A DNA stretch of 64,000 nt from Dinoroseobacter sp039192165 (GCA_039192165.1 JBCCXD010000003.1:347153-411152); one strand, 5' to 3'; numbered from the stretch's first letter, positions 34,189-43,545 are shown. Numbers and translations: made by a program. Notes: generated by a model not told the origin, from the sequence alone.

Positions 34189-34773
34189 CTATTCGACCGT
34201 TTCTGTTTCGGCAGGCTCGGGCTCCGCCTGTTCACGCGGCTCGCGCGGCGGTCGTCCAATAATCTCCTTGAGTTCATTCAGCTCAATGAAGTTATCGGCC
34301 TGGCGGCGCAATTCGTCCGATATCATAGGCGGCTGCGATCTGATGGTTGAGACAACCGAGACCCGCACGCCATTGCGCTGCAGCGCTGCGAGAAGTGGGC
34401 GAAAATCCCCGTCGCCCGAAAACAGGACGGCGTGGTCAATATGCGGCGCAAGTTCCATGGCATCCACGGCAAGTTCGATATCCATGTTGCCTTTGACTTT
34501 CCGACGCCCCTGGCCGTCGGTGTATTCTTTCGCCGGCTTGGTTACCATTGTAAAACCATTGTAGTGCAGCCAATCCACGAGTGGTCGGATTGGAGAGTAG
34601 TCATCGTTCTCAAGCAGTGCGGTGTAGTAGAACGCGCGCAGTAGTTTTCCCCGCCGCATGAACTCCTGCCGCAACAGCTTGTAATCGATGTCAAAGCCGA
34701 GCGCCTTCGCTGCAGCGTAAAGGTTGGACCCGTCAATAAACAACGCCAACCGATCGTCTTTGTAAAACATCAA
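34189..34773 (-). CDS. NYN (PIN-like) domain protein, LabA/DUF88 type
   Basis: 194-residue predicted RNase of the NYN domain group. LALFIDGSNLYAAAKALGFD holds the first Asp, NMDIELAVDAMELAP the second pair, and HAVLFSGDGDFRPLLAALQR the third (SGDGDF). It has an acidic, proline-rich C-terminal tail (EPREQAEPEPAETETVE). RNA target is unknown. It is divergent from folK and ends with its own terminator. Confidence 0.9.
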   Translation of the reverse strand: MMFYKDDRLALFIDGSNLYAAAKALGFDIDYKLLRQEFMRRGKLLRAFYYTALLENDDYSPIRPLVDWLHYNGFTMVTKPAKEYTDGQGRRKVKGNMDIELAVDAMELAPHIDHAVLFSGDGDFRPLLAALQRNGVRVSVVSTIRSQPPMISDELRRQADNFIELNELKEIIGRPPREPREQAEPEPAETETVE

Positions 34774-34891
34774 ATGTCCTCTCGATAATGCGCTTCATCA
34801 ATTCCGTGAGTGTTCTGGAGAAAGCATTTGATGAAACGCTCGCGTGAAAATATAGAAACGGGACTGGTCCGCAACCGCTATTGTAACTCAA

Positions 34892-35479
34892 ATGTTAAAA
34901 ATTGGCCTGCTCGCTTTTGGCGCCAATTTGCCATCCGGGAAAGGTTCCCCAAGGGAAACTGTTTTGGCGGCATTGGATAAAGTAAGTAATAACAAGGTCG
35001 TAGAAATCGCGCGCAGCAGTTTGTTTGAAACTCCGGCCTTTCCGGATCCTTCCGGACCGCGTTACATAAATGCATGCATGACAGTGCAAACGACGCTGTC
35101 AGCCAAAGCGCTTTTGAAACATATACATGAAATAGAGGATACTTTGGGCCGCACTCGCGAGCAGCGCTGGGGTGCACGGGTGATCGATATTGATCTTCTG
35201 GCGCTGGGAATGATTGTTTGTCCTGATCTCGAAACGCACAAGTTTTGGGCCGGCCTGGCTGCCCAAGATCAGATTGCGCGGACGCCAGACGAGCTGATTC
35301 TGCCTCATCCAAGGATCGCAGACCGCGGCTTTGTCCTGGCACCCCTTGCCCAGATCGCACCGCTTTGGCGGCACCCGGTTACAGGTTTGACGGCCGAGGA
35401 GATGCTGAAAATGCGTCCGGATGCCGAAATCGAGGCGATCGAAGAGCTTCAGAAGGCTGAATCGGCTTGTCAAGGCTAG
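34892..35479 (+). CDS. folK: 2-amino-4-hydroxy-6-hydroxymethyldihydropteridine diphosphokinase
   Basis: 195-residue HPPK of folate synthesis. LLAFGANLPSGKGSPRETVL at the start and the kinase signature RTREQRWGARVIDIDLLALG (about residues 88-107), then LILPHPRIADRGFVLAPLAQ. A stretch between these two (CPDLETHKFWAGLAAQDQIA) is longer than in E. coli HPPK. It is 61 bases upstream of rpoZ on the same strand. Confidence 0.95.
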   Translation: MLKIGLLAFGANLPSGKGSPRETVLAALDKVSNNKVVEIARSSLFETPAFPDPSGPRYINACMTVQTTLSAKALLKHIHEIEDTLGRTREQRWGARVIDIDLLALGMIVCPDLETHKFWAGLAAQDQIARTPDELILPHPRIADRGFVLAPLAQIAPLWRHPVTGLTAEEMLKMRPDAEIEAIEELQKAESACQG

Positions 35480-35540
35480 GCTGAGCCCTTAAGTCCCGGG
35501 TCACCACCCTCGATTGGCCCTATCTGCATTGGAGTGTCCC

Positions 35541-35894
35541 ATGGCCCGCGTGACGGTTGAAGACTGCGTCGACAAAGTGCCTAACCGATTTGAGCTTGTG
35601 ATGCTGGCCGCGCATCGTGCCCGCGAAATCTCGTCGGGATCTCCTCTGACCATCGATCGGGACAACGATAAGAACCCTGTGGTTTCCCTGCGCGAGATCG
35701 CCGAAGAGACACAGTCCGCAGATGCCCTGCGCGAACGCCTGATCGAGTCCAACCAGACCCAGATCGAGGTGGACGAGCCGGAAGATGACAACATGGCGAT
35801 CCTGATGGGTCCGCAGGCTGACAAACCCGCGGAGGATGATATGTCCGAGGAAAAACTCCTGCGCGCACTGATGGAAGCTCAGGGCCAGTCCTGA
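35541..35894 (+). CDS. rpoZ: RNA polymerase omega subunit
   Basis: 117-residue ω subunit that helps assemble β' into RNA polymerase. ARVTVEDCVDKVPNRFELVM and LAAHRAREISSGSPLTIDRD are the conserved N-terminal helices. The acidic tail is typical of alphaproteobacteria. It is followed 29 bases later by the RSH gene, the usual rpoZ-spoT order, which links ω and (p)ppGpp physically on the map. Confidence 0.96.
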   Translation: MARVTVEDCVDKVPNRFELVMLAAHRAREISSGSPLTIDRDNDKNPVVSLREIAEETQSADALRERLIESNQTQIEVDEPEDDNMAILMGPQADKPAEDDMSEEKLLRALMEAQGQS

Positions 35895-35923
35895 TCTCGA
35901 ACCCGGAGGCGTGACCGGACCAA

Positions 35924-38044
35924 ATGCTTGAAGCCCGCGATCTGGTTGCGCTGATCAAGAACTACAATCCGAACTGCAATGTCACGCTTGTCGAGGCTGC
36001 GTATAACTACGGCCGGGATATGCATCGCGGCCAGACGCGCCATTCCGGCGAGGAGTATTTCACGCATCCGGTTGCGGTTGCGGCGATCCTTGCGGAACAA
36101 CGGCTGGACGACAGCACAATTGTCACGGCGTTGTTGCACGATACGCTCGAAGACACGCGATCGACCTATTCGGAGCTCGAGAAACGGTTCGGTCATGAAA
36201 TCGCAGAGCTGGTGAACGGTGTCACCAATCTGACCAATCTGGAGTTGTCCAGCCGAGAGACAAAACAGGCAGAGAACTTTCGAAAGCTGTTTATGGCCAT
36301 GTCGAAAGACTTGCGCGTTATTCTGGTCAAGTTGGGTGACCGTCTGCACAACATGCGCACAATCAAGCATATGACATCTGAAAAGCAGGCAAAGAAAGCC
36401 CGGGAGACAATGGATATCTTTGCTCCGCTTGCCGGGCGAATGGGTATGCAATGGATGCGGGAAGAACTCGAGGATTTGTCCTTTCGCGTGCTCAATCCGG
36501 ATGGGCGCCAGTCGATCATGCGCCGTTTCATAAAGCTGCAACAGGAAACTGGCGATGTGGTGCAAAAGATCACGTCCGACATTCGAGATGAATTCGCGCG
36601 TCACAACCTGTCGGCAGATGTCTATGGCCGCGCAAAGAAGCCATATTCGATCTGGCGCAAGATGGAGGCCAAGCAACTTGGCTTCTCGAGGTTGTCAGAC
36701 ATTTATGGGTTCAGAGTGATTACCGATACCGAGGAAGACTGCTATGCAGTTCTCGGTGCTCTGCATCGCCGTTGGATGGCCGTGCCGGGCCGGTTCAAGG
36801 ACTACATCAGCCAACCCAAGTCAAACGGGTATCGCTCGATCCACACGACCGTCTCAGGCCGCGACGGGAAACGTGTGGAAATTCAAATTCGCACGCGCGA
36901 AATGCACGAAGTCGCCGAAGCCGGTGTCGCAGCCCACTGGTCCTATCGTGACGGTGTTCAGGTCGAAAACCCGTTCGCGGTCGATCCGGCGAAATGGATT
37001 TCGTCGCTCAGTGAGCGGTTCGAACAGTCAGAGGATCACTCGGAGTTTCTCGAGCACGTGAAGCTCGAGATGTACTCCGACCAGGTGTTCTGCTTCACGC
37101 CGAAGGGTGAGGTGGTAAAGCTGCCGAAAGGAGCGACGCCTCTGGACTACGCATATTCGATCCATACCCGGATCGGGGACAGTTGTGTCGGTGCCAAAGT
37201 GGACGGGTTGCGCGTGCCGCTTTGGACGCGGCTAAAGAACGGCCAGTCGGTGGAAATTATCACGGCTGACGGTCAGCGACCGCAGGCGACCTGGATCGAT
37301 ATCGTGGTAACCGGCCGCGCCAAGCAGGCGATCCGCCGGTCGTTGCGCGATGAAGATCGCGCGCGATTTGTAAAGCTGGGACAGGAATTGGCGCGGGTCG
37401 GTTTCGAACATGTCGGAAAGCGTGCAACGGACAAAGCGCTCAAGACGGCCTCGAAACTCCTTGGTTTAAGCTCGCGAGAGGAGCTGTTGGCGGACCTAGG
37501 AAGTGCGCAAATCACGGCGCGTGAAGTGGTGGAGGTGCTTTACCCCGACCTGGCGGGGCAGGGCGGCGATGAGGTTGCGGCCGAAAAGGCGGTTGTAGGC
37601 CTCGATCAGAACCAGAGCTTCCAGCGTGCCCGCTGCTGTCAACCTGTTCCCGGCGAGCGGATCGTCGGGATCGCCTACAGGGGCCAGGGGGTGCGTGTCC
37701 ACGCTATCGACTGCGCTGCGCTTGAAGAGTTCGAGGACGAAACCCGCCGCTGGATCGATCTGCAATGGCATTCTGGCCGTCATGCCGCGGCGCACGCGGT
37801 CACTTTTGATGTAACGATCGGCAATGACCAAGGTGTCCTGGGTCGAATCTGCACATTGATTGGCGAGCAAAGGGCAAATATCAGCGACTTGCGTTTTGTT
37901 GACCGGAAACCGGACTTTTATCGCCTACTTCTTGAGGTAGAGGTGCGTGACCTGGAGCATTTGCACCGCGTGATGACCGCCGTTCAGGCTGACAGCGATG
38001 TCGCCAATCTTGAACGCTACAGAGACCTGAGCCGCAAACCATAG
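35924..38044 (+). CDS. rsh: Bifunctional (p)ppGpp synthetase/hydrolase (RSH)
   Basis: 706-residue Rel/SpoT homologue, the stringent-response enzyme. HD hydrolase domain with HPVAVAAILAEQ and TALLHDTLEDT (near 45-75), LVKLGDRLHNMRTIKHM; synthetase domain with RLSDIYGFRVI, GRFKDYISQPKSNGYRSIHT and EIQIRTREMHEVAEAGVAAH; TGS domain near 390-450 (VFCFTPKGEVVKLPKGATPL); C-terminal ACT domain (VTFDVTIGNDQGVLGRICTL). As the HD motif is complete and the synthetase motifs are present, both activities are likely. Confidence 0.95.
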   Translation: MLEARDLVALIKNYNPNCNVTLVEAAYNYGRDMHRGQTRHSGEEYFTHPVAVAAILAEQRLDDSTIVTALLHDTLEDTRSTYSELEKRFGHEIAELVNGVTNLTNLELSSRETKQAENFRKLFMAMSKDLRVILVKLGDRLHNMRTIKHMTSEKQAKKARETMDIFAPLAGRMGMQWMREELEDLSFRVLNPDGRQSIMRRFIKLQQETGDVVQKITSDIRDEFARHNLSADVYGRAKKPYSIWRKMEAKQLGFSRLSDIYGFRVITDTEEDCYAVLGALHRRWMAVPGRFKDYISQPKSNGYRSIHTTVSGRDGKRVEIQIRTREMHEVAEAGVAAHWSYRDGVQVENPFAVDPAKWISSLSERFEQSEDHSEFLEHVKLEMYSDQVFCFTPKGEVVKLPKGATPLDYAYSIHTRIGDSCVGAKVDGLRVPLWTRLKNGQSVEIITADGQRPQATWIDIVVTGRAKQAIRRSLRDEDRARFVKLGQELARVGFEHVGKRATDKALKTASKLLGLSSREELLADLGSAQITAREVVEVLYPDLAGQGGDEVAAEKAVVGLDQNQSFQRARCCQPVPGERIVGIAYRGQGVRVHAIDCAALEEFEDETRRWIDLQWHSGRHAAAHAVTFDVTIGNDQGVLGRICTLIGEQRANISDLRFVDRKPDFYRLLLEVEVRDLEHLHRVMTAVQADSDVANLERYRDLSRKP

Positions 38045-38074
38045 GGTGCGGTGTGTAAGAAGTTGAGGCCCTGC

Positions 38075-38749
38075 TTGGTATTCAAGCGCCGCGATAAAAG
38101 ATCAATCTGGCAGATCGTCAGAGAAAGCCTCTGGCCGCGGGGCGGCTGGGGCCGCGCGGCGTACTACGTGCGGCACAGGGTTGTTCGCTTGCCTGATCCC
38201 CCGGACCGTATCGCGCGGGGCATCTGGGCGGGCGTGTTCACTGCATTTACACCCTTTTACGGGTTGCACTTTGTCATTGCCGCGCTTTTGGCAAAAGCGA
38301 TGCGTGGCAACATCTTTGCCGCACTATTCGGTACACTGTTCGGAAACCCGCTGACGTACTTGCCGATCGGCGTAGTCTCCCTGAAGGTCGGTCACTTCAT
38401 CCTGGGCACTGAGTTTGATGAAGAGGTTGATAAATCGCTGGTTGGAAAGTTCGGCGATGCAATGGCGGACCTTTGGTACAATTTCTTTGCTCTCTTTACG
38501 GACCGGGATGCGGACTGGTCGCATCTCGGACGATTCTACGACGAGGTGTTTTTTCCCTATCTGATTGGGGGAATTTTGCCCGGAATAGTGGCGGCCACCG
38601 TGTGTTACTATCTCAGCCTGCCAGTTCTGCTTGCGTATCAGAAGCGTCGGCGCGGGAAACTGAAGAAAAAGCTCGAGGCGCTGCGCTCGCAAGCCGAGTT
38701 GAAGACGAAATCGCTCCGAGGGGCTGACGAACCCAGCTCGGCGCCCTAA
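38075..38749 (+). CDS. DUF2062 membrane protein
   Basis: 224-residue protein with the DUF2062 core: RIARGIWAGVFTAFTPFYGL, FVIAALLAKAMRGNIFAALF, GTLFGNPLTYLPIGVVSLKV, a second helix pair near 170-195, and a lysine-rich C-terminus. TTG 38075 is preferred (conserved MVFKRRDKRS start, TGAGG seven bases before); a GTG at 38051 in the same frame would add eight residues. Function unknown; it lies between rsh and pdxJ in a housekeeping run. Confidence 0.8.
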   Translation: MVFKRRDKRSIWQIVRESLWPRGGWGRAAYYVRHRVVRLPDPPDRIARGIWAGVFTAFTPFYGLHFVIAALLAKAMRGNIFAALFGTLFGNPLTYLPIGVVSLKVGHFILGTEFDEEVDKSLVGKFGDAMADLWYNFFALFTDRDADWSHLGRFYDEVFFPYLIGGILPGIVAATVCYYLSLPVLLAYQKRRRGKLKKKLEALRSQAELKTKSLRGADEPSSAP

Positions 38750-38773
38750 GCTCCTGGCCCGGAGGGAAGTGCC

Positions 38774-39544
38774 ATGACCGTATCTGATTTCGTTGGCCCG
38801 CTGCGGCTGGGTGTGAACATCGATCACGTTGCAACTGTGCGGAATGCCCGTGGCGGGGCGGTGCCCGATCCAGTGCGGGCCGCCGTTTTGGCGCAATCGG
38901 CAGGGGCCGACGGCATTACAGCGCACTTGCGCGAAGACCGCCGTCATATCCGGGACGCCGATATCGATGCATTGATTGAGGCACTGCACATTCCACTTAA
39001 CTTTGAGATGGCTGCGACCGCTGAAATGCAGGCAATCGCGTTGCGGCACCGTCCACACGCAGTGTGCATCGTTCCCGAACGGCGTGAAGAGCGCACGACC
39101 GAAGGCGGGCTCGAGGTCGCCGCAGACCAGAACCGTCTTACCGACTATATCGGTCCGCTGGCTGAAGCCGGTTGCCGCGTGTCGCTGTTCGTCGCGGCAG
39201 ACCCGCTTCAGGTAGAGGCATCCGCGCGCGTTGGTGCGGCCGTGGTTGAACTGCACACCGGGGCCTATTGTGACTTCCATGACGAAGGCCGGTACGCCGA
39301 ACGTGATGCGGAGCTGGAGCGATTGACTGCTGCTGCGACCCAAGCCCACGGGCTGGGCCTGGAAGTACACGCAGGCCATGGTTTGAGCTATGGATCAGTC
39401 GGGCCCATCGCCGCGCTGGCAGAGGTTGTTGAACTCAATATTGGCCACTTTCTTATGGGTGAGGCCATTTTCCGCGGTCTGCCGGATGCAATGGCGGAGA
39501 TGCGGCGCCGGATGGATGCTGCTCGGGTCAAGGCAGTGGCATGA
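38774..39544 (+). CDS. pdxJ: Pyridoxine 5'-phosphate synthase
   Basis: 256-residue TIM-barrel enzyme condensing 3-amino-2-oxopropyl phosphate with deoxyxylulose 5-phosphate. RLGVNIDHVATVRNARGGAV, ADGITAHLREDRRHIRDADI, NFEMAATAEMQ, VELHTGAYCDFHD and EVHAGHGLSYGSV are family blocks. GGAGGGAA precedes ATG 38774. The stop overlaps the acpS start (ATGA). Confidence 0.97.
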   Translation: MTVSDFVGPLRLGVNIDHVATVRNARGGAVPDPVRAAVLAQSAGADGITAHLREDRRHIRDADIDALIEALHIPLNFEMAATAEMQAIALRHRPHAVCIVPERREERTTEGGLEVAADQNRLTDYIGPLAEAGCRVSLFVAADPLQVEASARVGAAVVELHTGAYCDFHDEGRYAERDAELERLTAAATQAHGLGLEVHAGHGLSYGSVGPIAALAEVVELNIGHFLMGEAIFRGLPDAMAEMRRRMDAARVKAVA

Positions 39545-39960
39545 TCATCGGCATCGGCACGGATCTGGCTAATATCGAACGCATCGAAGGCACGCTGGAC
39601 CGGTTCGGAGACCGTTTTCGCAATCGGGTGTTTACAGAAATCGAACAGCGCCGGGCCGAGAATCGGGCCAATGTTGCGGCGACATACGCCAAGCGTTGGG
39701 CCGCAAAAGAAGCTTGTTCAAAAGCATTGGGCACAGGTTTGCGCATGGGAATTGCGTGGAAGGACATGGCGGTCAGCAACCTGCGCACCGGACAGCCCGT
39801 GATGCACGTTACCGGCTGGGCCCAGGCGCGCCTGGAAGAGCTGACGCCTCCGGGGCACGAAGCGGTAATCCACGTATCGCTGACCGACGACCACCCTTGG
39901 GCGCAGGCATTCGTTGTCATACACGCGCATCCGCAACCGACCGCACCGCCCCTTTCTTGA
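39541..39960 (+). CDS. acpS: Holo-[acyl-carrier-protein] synthase
   Basis: 139-residue phosphopantetheinyl transferase activating ACP. Signatures IIGIGTDLANIERIEGTLDR and KRWAAKEACSKALGTGLRMG give the Mg-binding Asp and Glu. The pdxJ-acpS-lepB-rnc-era-recO order is standard for alphaproteobacteria. Confidence 0.96.
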   Translation: MIIGIGTDLANIERIEGTLDRFGDRFRNRVFTEIEQRRAENRANVAATYAKRWAAKEACSKALGTGLRMGIAWKDMAVSNLRTGQPVMHVTGWAQARLEELTPPGHEAVIHVSLTDDHPWAQAFVVIHAHPQPTAPPLS

Positions 39961-40016
39961 CACGCCCTTCCGGCCACCCCATGAAGCGGTGTGAAAAGGC
40001 AGGTAGGATCGATTTC

Positions 40017-40802
40017 ATGGCAACCACGGAAAAAGTTGAAAGCGGACTGGTCGAGACGATTAAGACCGTCGTCTACGCGCTCCTGATAGCAGGCGTGTTC
40101 CGGACGCTCTTTTTCCAACCGTTCTGGATTCCCTCCGGATCGATGAAAGATACGCTCCTGGTGGGTGATTTTCTTTTTGTGAACAAAATGGCCTACGGCT
40201 ACAGCCGGTATTCGTGCCCGTTTTCTATCTGTCCGATCCCGGGGCGCATCCTTGGCTCGGAGCCGGAGCATGGGGATATTGCTGTTTTCCGGCACCCGGT
40301 CAACGGTTCGGACTTCATCAAACGTGTCGTGGGTTTGCCCGGCGATACCGTCCAGTTTCGGGATGGCCGAATGATCCTGAACGGAGAGCCGGTCCCGGTG
40401 GAACCCGCTGGAACATTTGAGGAGGTCTTCACGCGCCAGGGACCCATAGGGCACTACCCTCGGTGCGCCAATGCACCTGTCGGCGAGGGCGGGATTTGTG
40501 AGAAGCAGCGTTTCACCGAGACTTTGCCGGGCGGGCGCACGCATTCGATACTGAACATCGAGGACAGTTTCGGGGACACTACACCCGAATTCACCGTGCC
40601 AGAGGGCCATTTCTTCTTTGTGGGGGACAACCGCGACAACAGTCAGGACAGCCGCTATTCGCAGGCGGTCGGCGGTGTCGGGTTTGTGCCGTTTGAGAAC
40701 CTGATTGGACGCGCAGACCGGGTTATCTTCTCGTCCGCCGGCGCGCGTATGATCTATTTCTGGACCTGGCGCGGTGACCGGTTCTTTAAGGCGCTCGATT
40801 GA
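40017..40802 (+). CDS. lepB: Signal peptidase I
   Basis: 261-residue membrane-anchored serine protease removing signal peptides. N-terminal helix (VVYALLIAGVFRTLFFQPFW), catalytic Ser in IPSGSMKDTLLVGDFLFVNK, catalytic Lys in DFIKRVVGLPGDTVQ, and box GHFFFVGDNRDNSQDSRY. ATG 40017 is supported by AGGTAGGA eight bases upstream; an upstream in-frame ATG at 39981 has no ribosome site. The stop overlaps the TTG start of rnc. Confidence 0.96.
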   Translation: MATTEKVESGLVETIKTVVYALLIAGVFRTLFFQPFWIPSGSMKDTLLVGDFLFVNKMAYGYSRYSCPFSICPIPGRILGSEPEHGDIAVFRHPVNGSDFIKRVVGLPGDTVQFRDGRMILNGEPVPVEPAGTFEEVFTRQGPIGHYPRCANAPVGEGGICEKQRFTETLPGGRTHSILNIEDSFGDTTPEFTVPEGHFFFVGDNRDNSQDSRYSQAVGGVGFVPFENLIGRADRVIFSSAGARMIYFWTWRGDRFFKALD

Positions 40803-41488
40803 AGCTGTCGGCCGAACTCTCTGCGTTTGCCGCGCGGTTGGGCTACGAGTTTACCCGGCCCGAACTTCTGATACGCGCTGTAACGCATCCGTCGCGCAAT
40901 GCGGGCGTGCGAGCGGACAATCAGCGTCTCGAATTTCTGGGCGACAGAGTGCTCGGACTGGTTATGGCTGAGGCTCTTCTGGAAGCCGATTTGGAGGCGC
41001 CTGAGGGAAATCTGGCCCCCCGTTTCAACGCGCTGGTCCGTAAGGAAACCTGCGCTGATGTCGCCCGTGGGATCGGGCTCGGGGAGGTCATGCGGCTCGG
41101 GCGGTCAGAGATGAAAACAGGTGGCCGTCGCAAGGATGCTGCCTTGGGTGACGCAATGGAGGCGGTAATCGCAGCTGTCTATCGCGACGGCGGGTTTGAT
41201 GAGGCCAAGCGTGTCGTCCTTCGGCTGTGGGGCGATCGCATCACCGCGGTCGAGGACGACGCACGCGATGCAAAAACAGCGTTGCAGGAATGGGCACAGG
41301 CGCGAGGATTGCCGCCCCCAGCCTATACTGAGACCGCGCGCTCCGGCCCGGATCACGCGCCGGAGTTTACCATAGCTGCAACTCTGCAAAACGGCGCCTC
41401 AGCGAAAGCGCGCGCAGGCAGCAAGCGGCAGGCCGAACAAGCCGCCGCCCGGGCGCTTCTGGACGAATTGGAGGCTGCCGATGCCTGA
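40799..41488 (+). CDS. rnc: Ribonuclease III
   Basis: 229-residue double-strand RNase processing rRNA. RNase III signature NQRLEFLGDRVLGLVMAEAL, second acidic site GDAMEAVIAAVYRDGGF, and a C-terminal dsRBD (TALQEWAQARGLPPPAYTET; SAKARAGSKRQAEQAAARAL). The start is the uncommon TTG at 40799, overlapping the lepB stop (ATTGA), so translation is probably coupled. It overlaps era by eight bases. Confidence 0.96.
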   Translation: MKLSAELSAFAARLGYEFTRPELLIRAVTHPSRNAGVRADNQRLEFLGDRVLGLVMAEALLEADLEAPEGNLAPRFNALVRKETCADVARGIGLGEVMRLGRSEMKTGGRRKDAALGDAMEAVIAAVYRDGGFDEAKRVVLRLWGDRITAVEDDARDAKTALQEWAQARGLPPPAYTETARSGPDHAPEFTIAATLQNGASAKARAGSKRQAEQAAARALLDELEAADA

Positions 41489-42401
41489 GACAAATACCCG
41501 AGCCGGCTTTGTTGCCCTGATCGGGGAGCCTAACGCCGGAAAGTCCACACTGACCAACGCGATGGTGGGCGCCAAGGTTTCGATCGTTACGCACAAGGTG
41601 CAGACCACACGCGCCCGCATTCGCGGCGTCGCCATCGAGGGTGATGCGCAGCTTGTCTTTGTAGATACACCGGGCCTCTTCAGGCCGCGCCGCCGGTTGG
41701 ATCGCGCGATGGTCGCGGCCGCCTGGGGGGGCGCGGCGGATGCGGACATCGTGGTTCTTCTGGTGGAAGCGCATCTCGGGATCACCGATGGTGTCCGTGC
41801 GATCCTGGAAGCGCTGTCGGAGCGCACGACCCCGAAGCAGGTGGTGGCACTGGCAATCAATAAAATCGACCGGGTCAAATCGGAAGCGCTCTTGTCGCTG
41901 ACCGACCAACTCAATGCGGCCTATCCGTTCGCACAAACCTTTATGATTTCCGCGGAGAAGGGCTATGGCGTAGCTGATCTGCGGGGCTGGCTGGCCGGGA
42001 CTTTGCCCGAGGGGCCCTGGCTCTATCCCGAAGACCAGATCGCCGATGTGCCGTTGCGCATGATCGCAGCGGAGATAACGCGGGAAAAACTGACCCTGCG
42101 TTTGCATCAGGAACTGCCCTATCAGCTGACCGTAGAGACCGAAGCCTGGGAGGAACGCAAGGACGGTTCGGCTCGGATTGACCAGCTGATCTATGTCGCA
42201 CGCGACGGGCATAAGGGCATCGTCCTTGGACATAAGGGCGAGACCATCAAGGCGGTCTCGAAAGCGGCGCGGGAAGAGCTTGCGGAGTTTCTGGAACGCC
42301 CGGTTCACTTGTTCTTGCAGGTCAAAGTGCGCCCGAACTGGCTGGAAGAGAAAGAGCGCTTTGAAGAAATGGGGCTCGACTTCCGCGACGGGAATGCCTG
42401 A
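41481..42401 (+). CDS. era: GTPase Era
   Basis: 306-residue GTPase for 16S rRNA maturation and 30S assembly. G1 GEPNAGKSTLTNAMVG, G3 VDTPGLFRPRR, G4 INKID, and a C-terminal KH domain with GHKGETIKAVSKAAREEL. Overlaps rnc, with which it shares rRNA processing. Confidence 0.97.
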   Translation: MPETNTRAGFVALIGEPNAGKSTLTNAMVGAKVSIVTHKVQTTRARIRGVAIEGDAQLVFVDTPGLFRPRRRLDRAMVAAAWGGAADADIVVLLVEAHLGITDGVRAILEALSERTTPKQVVALAINKIDRVKSEALLSLTDQLNAAYPFAQTFMISAEKGYGVADLRGWLAGTLPEGPWLYPEDQIADVPLRMIAAEITREKLTLRLHQELPYQLTVETEAWEERKDGSARIDQLIYVARDGHKGIVLGHKGETIKAVSKAAREELAEFLERPVHLFLQVKVRPNWLEEKERFEEMGLDFRDGNA

Positions 42402-42404
42402 GCC

Positions 42405-42740
42405 ATGACGGCGCGGCTCGCCAGCGGGCTTTGGGTGCAAGCCTATATGATGCGCTGCCAAAGCGAAGGCATCTCGGTCTATGTGGAGGCGCGCGGCGAT
42501 GGCACAGCCGGGGCTGTGATTGTCAAACTGTGTACTCTTGATGGCCGCGCGCGCGCCTACGAGCGGCGCTATGATATGCTGCGCGACACCCGGTGCTGGG
42601 AGATACTCACCGAGGGACCGGAACAAGATGTAGATGCGACGCTTGCCCGCGCGCGGTCGCGCGATCCGGACCTGTGGATCATAGCGGTAGAAGACCGTCA
42701 CGGGCGCCATATGCTGGATGCACCCGGCCTGGAAAGCTGA
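42405..42740 (+). CDS. DUF1491 protein
   Basis: 111-residue soluble protein of DUF1491: RLASGLWVQAYMMRCQSEGI, VYVEARGDGTAGAVIVKL, CWEILTEGPEQDVDATLARA and a final DPDLWIIAVEDRHGRHML. It sits three bases after era and before recO, the usual place in Rhodobacterales. Function unknown. Confidence 0.85.
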   Translation: MTARLASGLWVQAYMMRCQSEGISVYVEARGDGTAGAVIVKLCTLDGRARAYERRYDMLRDTRCWEILTEGPEQDVDATLARARSRDPDLWIIAVEDRHGRHMLDAPGLES

Positions 42741-42760
42741 ACAGCGGCTTGTGCGTTTTT

Positions 42761-42795
42761 GCGCCTTCGGCGAGAGTATTTTTGCAAAGAAGAAA
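42761..42795 (+). repeat. 35-base dispersed repeat, copy B (before recO)
   Basis: Starts 20 bases after the DUF1491 stop: GCGCCTTCGGCGAGAG followed by TATTTTTGCAAAGAAGAAA. The 5' part GCGCC-TTCG-GCG suits a UUCG-tetraloop mini-hairpin, followed by a T-run, but the match to copy A (31376-31410) extends well past any terminator. It ends 12 bases before the recO start, so its purine-rich end overlaps the ribosome-binding region. Confidence 0.75.
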
Positions 42796-42807
42796 AAGGC
42801 GGGCGCG

Positions 42808-43545
42808 GTGATCGAGTGGCGCGAAGAGGGAATTGTGCTGTCGGCCCGGCCCCACGGCGAGACCTCCGTGATTCTGGATGCATTGACACGGGACCATGGC
42901 CGCCATCGAGGCGTCGTCCGCGGTGGGGCCTCTCGGAAAATGACGCCAGTTTTGCAGCCCGGGGCCCAGCTTGATCTCACATGGAAGGCCCGTCTGGAGG
43001 ACCATCTTGGTGCCTATACGGTTGAGCCGGTGAAAGGGCGGGCGGCTGCCGTGATGGGAGACCGGCTTGCGCTTGCCGCGATGGGGTCTGTGCTTGCCCT
43101 GACGGCCTTCGGGTTGCCTGAGCGCGCTTCTTTCGCGGCGTTCTATGATCAGACAGAAGCGCTGCTTGATGCGCTGGCGTCAGGTGTCGGTTGGTTGCCG
43201 GCCTACCTCGATTGGGAAATGGCTCTACTGGCCGAGATGGGGTTCGGGCTTGATCTGTCCGCCTGTGCCGTGCGTGGCGTGAACGAAGATCTCTGTTTTA
43301 TCAGTCCGAAATCGGGCCGCGCTGTCAGTCGAGAGGGCGCGGGGAACTGGGCCGATCGTCTTTTGCCGCTGCCGCAGGTTATGCTGGGAGGACCTGCGGA
43401 CCTCAAGGGGGTACAGGATGGCTTGGTTACGACGGGCTACTTTCTGGCTCGGAAGCTTGCCCCGTCTCTGGGAGACCGTCCTTTGCCCGAAGCGCGCGCG
43501 CGGCTCATCGATGCGCTGGCCCGGCAAGCTCAGACAAGTGAATAG
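42808..43545 (+). CDS. recO: DNA repair protein RecO
   Basis: 245-residue recombination mediator of the RecFOR pathway that loads RecA. OB-fold start IEWREEGIVLSARPHGETSV, GVVRGGASRKMTPVLQPGAQ, then the helical domain. GTG 42808 follows AAGGCGGG; the longer upstream frame runs through the dispersed repeat and is not conserved. The usual zinc cysteines are not clearly present. It overlaps the converging thpR gene by 16 bases. Confidence 0.92.
   Translation: MIEWREEGIVLSARPHGETSVILDALTRDHGRHRGVVRGGASRKMTPVLQPGAQLDLTWKARLEDHLGAYTVEPVKGRAAAVMGDRLALAAMGSVLALTAFGLPERASFAAFYDQTEALLDALASGVGWLPAYLDWEMALLAEMGFGLDLSACAVRGVNEDLCFISPKSGRAVSREGAGNWADRLLPLPQVMLGGPADLKGVQDGLVTTGYFLARKLAPSLGDRPLPEARARLIDALARQAQTSE

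Noticed and set aside
41367..42980. A 537-codon minus-strand open frame opposite rnc, era and DUF1491
   Set aside because: The plus strand carries three certain genes with intact motifs; the antisense text has no recognisable domain and arises from high-GC codon use.
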